Below are positions 4,809-9,820 of a DNA stretch of 9,820 nucleotides, one piece after another. A program made the position numbers and the translations under genes. The DNA is from Spirochaetales bacterium (GTDB taxonomy: Bacteria > Spirochaetota > Spirochaetia > DSM-2461). The stretch's first letter is position 1. Each line of letters begins with the position of its first letter. Under the pieces are notes generated by a model, which saw only the letters and a list, made by a program, of their open reading frames with translations, made no database searches and had not been told where the DNA came from. Location of the stretch: NCBI GenBank assembly GCA_002748225.1, contig PDRU01000146.1, positions 1 to 9,820 of the forward strand. The letters are read 5' to 3'.

Positions 4809-7227
4809 AAAACAGGGAGAGCTTCCCCTTATTCCTCTCAGGGAACTGGTTATCTTTCCCTACAACGTATCTCCTTTCTTTGTGGGGCGTCAGGGCTCCA
4901 TCAACGCCATGGAGAACGCGGTGTCTGCCGGGAAGGAGGTCTTTCTTGTTTTTCAGAAATCGTCCGATGAAGATCCCGGCCCCGAAGACATACATCCTGT
5001 CGGCACCATTGCCCGGGTTGTCCAGGTTCTAAAACTCCCTGACGGAAACCTGAGGGTTCTGGTTGAAGGACACCGGAGGGCGTTTCTTAAAAAAGTTCAC
5101 CGCAAAAACAATATTACATGGGGCCGTTACCAGATTGTTCCGGAAAATGAAGCCGATCAGGAAGAGCTGAAATTACTGATGCAGACCCTCAAGGATGATT
5201 TCCGGCAGTACGCGGGCCTGCGCAAAAAGAAACTTTCCAGGGAAGCTGTTACCGGAGTACTGAAAGCCGAAACTTCGGATAAACTTGTGGGCAGCATCTG
5301 CACGGCGCTGGATATTACTGCTGAAAGGAAAATTCCTTTTCTTCTGGAAACCGATGCCTGCAAACGCCTGGAAGAGCTGTCTGTATTTCTGCGGACGGAG
5401 AATCAGTTGCTGACCCTTCGTCAGGGAATATCCGAGCGGGTAAAAAAACGCATGGAGCGCTCCCAGAAAGAATACTTTCTCAACGAACAGATCAAGGAAA
5501 TTCACAAGGAACTGGGCAGTGAAGAAGCCGACCCCACCGGGGCCAGAGAACTGGAACGCAAAGTTCTGGCGCTGGACTTAAGCGATGAAGTGCGCGCCAA
5601 GGCCCAGATTGAAATTAAACGGCTCTCCCGTCTTCAGCCCATGAGTCCCGAGTCGGGAGTACTGCGCACCTACCTGGAATGGATAACCGACCTGCCCTGG
5701 AACGTCCGGACAACCGACAGCCGCGACATTTCCCAGGCTTCCCGCCTTTTGGATGCGCAGCATTACGGTCTGGAGAAACCCAAGGAACGCATTCTTGATT
5801 TTATTGCCGTCCGTCAGCTCAAGACGGCCGTTAAGAGTCCCATTCTCTGTTTTGTCGGACCGCCGGGTACTGGTAAAACCTCGCTGGGCCGCTCGGTGGC
5901 TGAAGCCCTGGGCCGCAAATTTGTCCGCATATCACTGGGCGGTGTCAGGGACGAAGCAGAAATACGCGGACACAGAAAAACCTATGTCGGCGCTCTGCCG
6001 GGAAAAATTATCCAGGCGGTCAAACGCGCCGGTTCGGCCAATCCGGTATTTTTACTCGATGAAGTGGACAAAATGTCCAACGACTACCGGGGCGATCCTT
6101 CTTCGGCCCTGCTGGAAGTTCTGGATCCCGAACAGAACAGCACCTTTACCGACCACTATCTGGAAGTACCGTTCAACCTTTCGGAAGTTATGTTCATTAC
6201 AACCGCCAACAGCCTGGAAAAAATTCCCCACCCCCTGCGCGACCGCATGGAAATAATCCGTGTTCCCGGCTACACCATGACCGAGAAGAAAAACATTGCG
6301 CGGCAGTTCATCATACCCAAACAGAAAACGGAAAACGGCCTGGAAAACTCCAGCATACGTTTCCCCGATGAATCACTGGAACTGCTGATACGGGGCTACA
6401 CGCTGGAAGCCGGAGTACGGAACATGGAACGGGCCATCAGCCAGGTAATGCGCAAAATTACCCGGAATATTCTCCACGAACAGCAGACCCGGCCCGGACG
6501 CTGGGTAATTAACAGCGCGGCGCTGCATCAGAATCAAACCTTTTCAGCCGTATACCGGAAGCCGGAGGATGCGCCCCCCGAAATAAGCGGCTGCGACATG
6601 GAAATAACACCGGAAATGGTACGCCGCTACCTGGGTAAAGAACGCCTGGAAGACGATCTGGGCACCGCCGGGAGGCCCGGTCTGGCACCGGGGCTCTACT
6701 ACGACGGCGGCGGCGGCGGCGTGCTTCCCGTAGAAGCCCGCATATTTGACGGTTCGGAAAAACTTATCCTTACCGGCCAGCTGGGTGACGTTATGAAAGA
6801 AAGCGCCCAGATAGCCCTCTCCTACCTCAAAGCCAACCGCGGCCGTTTCGGCCTGAAGGCCGGCTTTGACCGGAAAAAAGACATTCACATTCATGTGCCC
6901 CAGGGCGCCATACCGGTTGACGGCCCCTCTGCCGGCATAGCCCTGAGCGCCGCGCTGCTCTCGGCCGCTTTGGGAATTCCCCTGAAAACCGGCATAGCCA
7001 TGACCGGAGAAATCACCCTGACCGACCGGGTGCTGCCCATAGGCGGTGTCAAGGAAAAATCGCTGGCCGCGCGCCGCCGGGGCTTTTCCACCATTGTTAT
7101 GCCCGAAGACAACCGCAGAGACGTGGAAGAACTTCCCCCGGAAGTGCGCAGTGAAGTTACCTTTCTGTTTCACAAAAGCCTCTCTGAAGCACTGGAAAGC
7201 CTCTTCCCTGAAGGCAGCTTTGAATAA
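4783..7227 (+). CDS. lon: ATP-dependent protease Lon (LonA type)
   Basis: Encodes 814 residues. The N-terminal substrate-binding domain opens LPLIPLRELVIFP. A helical region follows at about 210-305. The AAA+ module has Walker A GPPGTGKT (359-366) and Walker B F-L-L-D-E-V-D (D426, E427). The C-terminal serine protease domain has Ser716 in D-G-P-S-A-G and Lys759 in G-G-V-K-E-K, the Ser-Lys dyad at the same 43-residue spacing as E. coli. Two oddities are an added stretch of about 35 residues (568-605) between the ATPase and the protease domain, and five consecutive glycines (642-646), all GGC codons. ATG 4783 is chosen because it is the first ATG before the conserved N-terminus. It overlaps clpX by 26 nt and has no strong Shine-Dalgarno sequence, so coupling to clpX translation is likely. 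A TTG at 4702 in the same frame is less plausible. Last gene of the cluster. Confidence 0.96.
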   Translation: MKRNKLRPEKQGELPLIPLRELVIFPYNVSPFFVGRQGSINAMENAVSAGKEVFLVFQKSSDEDPGPEDIHPVGTIARVVQVLKLPDGNLRVLVEGHRRAFLKKVHRKNNITWGRYQIVPENEADQEELKLLMQTLKDDFRQYAGLRKKKLSREAVTGVLKAETSDKLVGSICTALDITAERKIPFLLETDACKRLEELSVFLRTENQLLTLRQGISERVKKRMERSQKEYFLNEQIKEIHKELGSEEADPTGARELERKVLALDLSDEVRAKAQIEIKRLSRLQPMSPESGVLRTYLEWITDLPWNVRTTDSRDISQASRLLDAQHYGLEKPKERILDFIAVRQLKTAVKSPILCFVGPPGTGKTSLGRSVAEALGRKFVRISLGGVRDEAEIRGHRKTYVGALPGKIIQAVKRAGSANPVFLLDEVDKMSNDYRGDPSSALLEVLDPEQNSTFTDHYLEVPFNLSEVMFITTANSLEKIPHPLRDRMEIIRVPGYTMTEKKNIARQFIIPKQKTENGLENSSIRFPDESLELLIRGYTLEAGVRNMERAISQVMRKITRNILHEQQTRPGRWVINSAALHQNQTFSAVYRKPEDAPPEISGCDMEITPEMVRRYLGKERLEDDLGTAGRPGLAPGLYYDGGGGGVLPVEARIFDGSEKLILTGQLGDVMKESAQIALSYLKANRGRFGLKAGFDRKKDIHIHVPQGAIPVDGPSAGIALSAALLSAALGIPLKTGIAMTGEITLTDRVLPIGGVKEKSLAARRRGFSTIVMPEDNRRDVEELPPEVRSEVTFLFHKSLSEALESLFPEGSFE
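6706..6720 (+). repeat. (GGC)5 microsatellite inside lon
   Basis: Five perfect GGC triplets encode Gly642-Gly646 at the front of the protease domain. Gain or loss of one triplet would keep the reading frame. Confidence 0.9.
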
Positions 7228-7259
7228 AAGCTTGAATAAATCAAATCCGAAAGCTGCCT
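7212..7259 (+). repeat. Inverted repeat spanning the lon stop codon
   Basis: AGGCAGCTTT (7212-7221) and AAAGCTGCCT (7250-7259) are perfect 10-bp complementary arms with a 28-nt loop that contains the lon TAA. The right arm overlaps the left arm of the next hairpin (7257-7277), so the two folds exclude each other. No T-run follows. Confidence 0.6.
7216..7239 (+). repeat. Imperfect 12-bp tandem repeat duplicating the lon stop
   Basis: AGCTTTGAATAA (7216-7227) is followed directly by AAGCTTGAATAA (7228-7239), with 9 of 12 bases identical. Each copy ends in GAA TAA in the lon frame, so a second in-frame stop lies 12 nt after the first. Confidence 0.5.
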
Positions 7260-7277
7260 GAAATCCCGCTTTTCAGG
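7257..7277 (+). other. Hairpin downstream of lon
   Basis: CCTGAAA pairs perfectly with TTTCAGG around TCCCGCT. No T-run follows, so it is not a standard terminator. A weaker 5-bp stem (GCGGA/TCCGC, 7281-7298) follows. These are candidates for the 3' end structure of the lon message. Confidence 0.45.
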
Positions 7278-7320
7278 AATGCGGAAGCTCTTCTCCGCTC
7301 ACTTCTCATTAAAAAAAGAC

Positions 7321-7350
7321 TTGAAAACGCCGGCATGGATACGGCATACT
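7321..7350 (+). promoter_or_regulatory. Possible promoter for the 7373-9613 unit
   Basis: TTGAAA (7321-7326, five of six) and CATACT (7345-7350, four of six) are spaced by 18 bp. The predicted start near 7357 leaves a short leader carrying the GGGAGG ribosome binding site. Confidence 0.4.
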
Positions 7351-7372
7351 GCAAAAAACGGGAGGCAAAGCC

Positions 7373-7786
7373 GTGAAACGTATAACCCTTTTTGTTATTG
7401 TACTGCTCTTACTGAGTACTGGGGTCCTCTTCGCCCAAAAGTTCAAAAACGAATCCGAATTTTATCCCAAGACCTTTCAGATTCATAAAGTTTTTCCCCA
7501 CAGCAAGGGATACAAAATTGAGTTTATAACCCAAAGCCATGAACTCAGTTCGTTCTGGGCTCCAATTCAATGGTTTGACGGACCTGATAACGTTGGCGAG
7601 ATTGCTTACGGCATAGGTAAAGCTTATCCTTATATTACCTTTTTCTATCTGAACGGCGAGCTGGATCACTTCCGCATGTATCTGATAGAAAGCCCGCTTC
7701 ATCCCAGCTGGGGCAATCTTGATCCCACTCAAGACTATTCCGCAGAGATTCCTTCTCCTGACACAAAGCCGGAACCGTCTTTTTGA
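7373..7786 (+). CDS. Small secreted protein of unknown function
   Basis: A 137-residue protein starting at GTG, supported by GGGAGG 7 nt upstream. Residues 1-21 form a typical Sec signal peptide: K-R, then a run of Ile, Leu and Val, with cleavage predicted after A21 before Q22. There is no lipobox cysteine, so the mature protein of about 116 residues should be soluble in the periplasm or exported. The mature part is rich in aromatic residues: a F-Y-P-K-T opening, F-W-A-P-I-Q-W-F-D-G in the middle, A-Y-P-Y-I-T-F-F-Y-L-N-G and H-P-S-W-G-N-L near the end, then a Pro/Glu/Ser-rich tail. From memory this pattern resembles uncharacterised spirochaete proteins. I know no function and assign none. Its TGA overlaps the TTG start of the DHH gene, so it heads a three-gene unit. 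Confidence 0.8.
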   Translation: MKRITLFVIVLLLLSTGVLFAQKFKNESEFYPKTFQIHKVFPHSKGYKIEFITQSHELSSFWAPIQWFDGPDNVGEIAYGIGKAYPYITFFYLNGELDHFRMYLIESPLHPSWGNLDPTQDYSAEIPSPDTKPEPSF

Positions 7787-8772
7787 GATCAGAAAAACCT
7801 GTTTTCCTCAAGGATACTCCTCAGCCGGTGCTGAACGCGCTGGATCAATACGAAGAGTTTTTCATTCTGGGCCACGAAGAACCTGACGCGGACTGTCTGT
7901 GTTCCCAGAGAGTTCTGGGTTCATGGCTTTCCCGCCGGGGAAAAACAGTGCACCTGTGTTCGGCCGGTCCATGGAGACGTCCGGAAATTGCCGGATGGCA
8001 GCCTCTTTTTAACGCCGGCATTCCGCCGGCGGCGCCCGGAGCAAAAATTCTGTCCGTTATACTGGACTGTTCTTCTTTCAGCCGGACAGGGTTCCCTGAG
8101 GACACCCTGCCGAAAGGCCCCGTTATGGTTATTGACCACCACGCCACCAGTGAAAATTTCGGCGACTTCCGCTATCTGGATCCTCAAAGTCCTTCCGCCA
8201 CGCTGCTTGTTCAGAAACTGATGGAGAGTGCCGGAGATCCGCCCACTCAGGAAGAAGCACAGCTGCTGTTTATGGGATTCTGCACGGATACCGGGTTTTT
8301 CCGGCATGTGGAACCCTGGCGCCTGGGCGCCATGGAAGGCGTTGCCAGACTGGTGGGAAACGGCGCTTCCCCTCCAAAAACCTTCCAGCTGCTGAACGGG
8401 GGACGCAGTCCCGGCTCCCTGCAGCTTCTGGGGCGTATTCTGGAACGTATTGAAATTCATTTTAACGGCCGGCTGGCGCTCTCATGGGAACGCCCCAAAG
8501 ACCGCAGGGAACTGGGGAAAGAACGCGATTCCGACATGATGTACCAGCTGCTCCTTGGAATTTCAGGTGTGGAAGCCGCCGCCGTTATCCGGGAGCAGAA
8601 CAACGGCACATGTGTAGCGGGACTGCGCTCTCTCACCGATCTGGATGTTTCTGAAATTGCAGGATTCTTCGGCGGCGGCGGCCACAGAAAAGCAGCCGGC
8701 TGCGCCATCAGCGGAGACCTTCAGGACGCTAAAGAACATCTGCTGACACTATTTGCAGACAGGCTGAAATAA
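7783..8772 (+). CDS. DHH/DHHA1-family phosphoesterase (NrnA-like)
   Basis: A 329-residue protein. The DHH domain has motif I G-H-E-E-P-D-A-D (His31, Asp35, Asp37), motif II Asp95 in L-D-C-S-S, motif III D-H-H at 118-120 and motif IV Asp169 in F-C-T-D-T-G. The DHHA1 domain carries GGGGHRKAAG at 297-306, the substrate-binding loop. This layout is that of NrnA-type cytoplasmic enzymes, which use two Mn2+ ions to degrade nano-RNAs and dephosphorylate pAp, and of stand-alone c-di-AMP/pApA phosphodiesterases; sequence alone does not separate them. No membrane or PAS/GGDEF part is present, so it is not GdpP. The TTG at 7783 overlaps the previous stop (TTGA), and only a weak Shine-Dalgarno is visible. 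GTG 7828 is an alternative start that still keeps motif I. The M48 gene follows 16 nt later. Confidence 0.9.
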   Translation: MRSEKPVFLKDTPQPVLNALDQYEEFFILGHEEPDADCLCSQRVLGSWLSRRGKTVHLCSAGPWRRPEIAGWQPLFNAGIPPAAPGAKILSVILDCSSFSRTGFPEDTLPKGPVMVIDHHATSENFGDFRYLDPQSPSATLLVQKLMESAGDPPTQEEAQLLFMGFCTDTGFFRHVEPWRLGAMEGVARLVGNGASPPKTFQLLNGGRSPGSLQLLGRILERIEIHFNGRLALSWERPKDRRELGKERDSDMMYQLLLGISGVEAAAVIREQNNGTCVAGLRSLTDLDVSEIAGFFGGGGHRKAAGCAISGDLQDAKEHLLTLFADRLK

Positions 8773-8788
8773 CAGCCGGGAAAAAACC

Positions 8789-9613
8789 ATGAAAAAAAAC
8801 ATACCGTTTTTAAAAGCCGCCCTTGGAACCGCCCTTCTTTTGACACTCTTCAGTTTAGTGTGGGCCTGTTCCACCGTACCTCTGACCGGACGGCGTCAGT
8901 TCTCATTAATTTCCGACGAATCCATCCATGCCCTCAGTTTTGAGCAATACGATGAATTTCTGAAAACCAATCCGGTTGTAACAGACAGCCCGGATCTGTG
9001 GATGGTACGCCGGGTCGGCCGCCGTATTCAGCACGGCGTGGAAAAATACTTTGAAGAACAGGGAATGTCCCGCCTGCTCAAAGACTATCAGTGGGAATTC
9101 AACCTGGTGGAAGATGACGCAATAAATGCCTGGTGCATGCCCGGCGGCAAAGTTGTTGTCTACACCGGCCTTTTGCCCGTTTCCCGCACCGAAGAGGGCC
9201 TGGCTGTTGTTATGGGGCATGAAATTGCCCACGCGGTGGCCCGCCACGGAGCCGAACGCATGAGTCAGCAAATGGCTTTGCAGATGGGAGGAATGGCACT
9301 CTCCGAGGCTCTGGCTCAAAAGCCGGAGGAAACCCAGACGCTCTGGTCGGCAGTATACGGCCTGGGTGCCCAGTTCAGCATAATGCTGCCCTACAGCCGT
9401 CTGCATGAAAGCGAAGCGGATCACCTGGGACTTATTTTTATGGCTCTGGCCGGCTACAACCCGGAAACCGCGGTAGAATTCTGGCAGGAAATGAGCCAGA
9501 GCGGAGGAGCCAAACCGCCTGAATTCCTGAGCACCCACCCCTCCGACGCCACCCGTATTGCCGACATACAGCAGTGGATGCCTGAAGCGCTCAAGTACTA
9601 CCGGCCGCATTAA
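8789..9613 (+). CDS. M48-family zinc metallopeptidase, predicted lipoprotein
   Basis: A 274-residue protein with a signal peptide ending L-V-W-A-C, so Cys27 would be the lipidated residue. Trp at the -2 position is unusual. C-S-T-V-P-L-T-G-R-R-Q follows, a common start of M48 lipoproteins. The zinc site is H144-E-I-A-H148 with Glu145 as catalytic base. Glu207 in H-E-S-E-A-D is the expected third ligand. M-P-G-G-K (117-121) and S-T-H-P-S-D near the C-terminus are also typical. There are no further membrane spans and no TPR repeats, so it resembles small LoiP/YggG-type or soluble Ste24-like peptidases rather than HtpX or BepA. The likely role is quality-control proteolysis at the periplasmic membrane face. 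The start at 8789 has a weak GGGA upstream. The stop lies within a 15-bp tandem repeat. Confidence 0.92.
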   Translation: MKKNIPFLKAALGTALLLTLFSLVWACSTVPLTGRRQFSLISDESIHALSFEQYDEFLKTNPVVTDSPDLWMVRRVGRRIQHGVEKYFEEQGMSRLLKDYQWEFNLVEDDAINAWCMPGGKVVVYTGLLPVSRTEEGLAVVMGHEIAHAVARHGAERMSQQMALQMGGMALSEALAQKPEETQTLWSAVYGLGAQFSIMLPYSRLHESEADHLGLIFMALAGYNPETAVEFWQEMSQSGGAKPPEFLSTHPSDATRIADIQQWMPEALKYYRPH

Positions 9614-9643
9614 GAACGGCCACATTAATACCGGGTACATTAA
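9599..9643 (+). repeat. Three 15-bp tandem repeats, each ending in an in-frame TAA
   Basis: The copies are TACCGGCCGCATTAA (9599-9613), GAACGGCCACATTAA (9614-9628) and TACCGGGTACATTAA (9629-9643). Identity is 12/15, 12/15 and 11/15 in pairs. The first copy encodes the last residues and stop of the M48 gene (Y-R-P-H-stop). In the same frame the next two read E-R-P-H-stop and Y-R-V-H-stop. A T-rich tract follows. Confidence 0.8.
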
Positions 9644-9660
9644 CCTTTTTTAAATGATTT

Positions 9661-9684
9661 GGGCCGGCAGATTCACGCCGGCCC
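9661..9684 (+). other. GC-rich hairpin after the M48 gene
   Basis: GGGCCGGC pairs perfectly with GCCGGCCC (8 bp) around an 8-nt loop. No T-run follows on the plus strand; a T6 tract lies upstream instead. It may act as a transcript 3' end or as an atypical terminator. Confidence 0.45.
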
Positions 9685-9716
9685 GTCCCAGTGCGCCGGG
9701 CAAACCTCCGCCGCGC

Positions 9717-9749
9717 CGGGGCCGCCTTTACAGAGTTTTCCCGGCCCCG
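9717..9749 (+). other. Second GC-rich inverted repeat before the terminal promoter
   Basis: CGGGGCCG and CGGCCCCG are perfect 8-bp arms around a 17-nt loop and end one base before the -35 box of the next promoter. There is no T-run, so it is an atypical terminator at best. Confidence 0.4.
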
Positions 9750-9750
9750 C

Positions 9751-9779
9751 TTGACTTTCTGACGACCGTTCGTTAAATT
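9751..9779 (+). promoter_or_regulatory. Promoter overlapped by a palindromic operator
   Basis: TTGACT (9751-9756, five of six) and TAAATT (9774-9779, four of six) are spaced by 17 bp. The left operator arm fills the spacer and the repeat runs through the -10 and past the expected start, so a bound protein would block RNA polymerase. Confidence 0.6.
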
Positions 9780-9798
9780 ATCTAACGAACGGTCGTCA
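9760..9798. promoter_or_regulatory. 39-bp inverted repeat, probable TetR-family operator
   Basis: TGACGACCGTTCGTTA (9760-9775) and TAACGAACGGTCGTCA (9783-9798) are perfect 16-bp arms around a 7-nt spacer. Each arm contains its own near-palindrome ACGACC/GTTCGT (9762-9773 and 9785-9796, five of six pairs), with centres 23 bp apart. The size, the C-G-A-C-C-G type half-site and the overlap with a promoter are typical of TetR/AcrR-family operators; the regulator itself is not visible. Confidence 0.65.
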
Positions 9799-9804
9799 AT
9801 AAGA

Positions 9805-9820
9805 ATGAACAAGAGCAGCC
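9805..9820 (+). CDS. Start of a gene truncated by the window end
   Basis: ATG at 9805 opens a frame reading M-N-K-S-S before the window ends. It lies just downstream of the operator and promoter, with only a weak purine-rich AATAAGA upstream. The product cannot be identified. From the operator, a self-regulated TetR-family repressor or its target transporter is a reasonable guess. Confidence 0.4.

Noticed and set aside
6544..7173. 209-codon open frame antisense to the lon protease domain
   Set aside because: It lies opposite a conserved, fully motif-supported gene. Its sequence is low in complexity, and no ribosome binding site or family motif is seen.
8906..9640. 244-codon open frame antisense to the M48 gene
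   Set aside because: It mirrors the codon pattern of the M48 gene, which has intact catalytic motifs, and has no recognisable domain.
9761..9798. Terminal inverted repeat read as an intrinsic terminator or a transposon end
   Set aside because: There is no T-run, no transposase or target-site duplication is visible, and the repeat coincides with promoter boxes, which favours an operator.
1..9820. CRISPR array, toxin-antitoxin, phage defence or mobile element
   Set aside because: No regularly spaced repeats, no transposase, integrase or restriction genes, and gene density and character are those of housekeeping DNA.

Overview
The window looks like an ordinary bacterial chromosome segment from a Gram-negative-type organism, most plausibly a spirochaete of the Treponema/Spirochaeta kind. 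The reasons are inferential. None of the three tRNA genes encodes its 3' CCA. Signal peptides and a lipoprotein signal are present. The order tig-clpP-clpX resembles the treponemal locus as I remember it. The small secreted protein at 7373-7786 resembles uncharacterised spirochaete proteins. G+C looks near 50% by eye, and no mobile element, phage gene or CRISPR array is visible.

Layout. (1) 1-832: the 3' end of a DtxR/MntR-type metal-dependent repressor runs tail-to-tail into nth (endonuclease III, minus strand), and the two stop codons overlap. (2) 833-1448: three tRNA genes on the plus strand, Arg(TCG), Lys(CTT) and Leu(TAG). The first two have their own promoter-like boxes and terminator-like hairpins. 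tRNA-Leu has no terminator before the next gene. (3) 1488-7227: a compact proteostasis cluster, tig (trigger factor), clpP, clpX and lon. clpP/clpX overlap by 14 nt and clpX/lon by 26 nt. (4) 7373-9613: a second unit of three genes: a small secreted protein of unknown function (GTG start), a DHH/DHHA1 phosphoesterase (TTG start overlapping the preceding stop) and an M48 zinc metallopeptidase lipoprotein. (5) 9614-9820: intergenic region with two GC-rich hairpins, then a promoter overlapped by a 39-bp inverted repeat that looks like a TetR-family operator, and the first five codons of a new gene.

How the genes work together. Trigger factor folds nascent chains at the ribosome. ClpX unfolds substrates for ClpP, and Lon degrades misfolded and regulatory proteins, so one transcription unit would supply chaperone and protease capacity together. 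The M48 lipoprotein would add proteolysis in the envelope. The DHH protein probably handles short oligoribonucleotides, pAp or a cyclic dinucleotide.

No clearly novel multi-gene system is visible. The items most worth a second look are the nested operator at 9760-9798, in-frame tandem repeats that carry extra stop codons after the M48 gene and after lon, the tRNA-Leu-to-tig arrangement, and the uncharacterised secreted protein.
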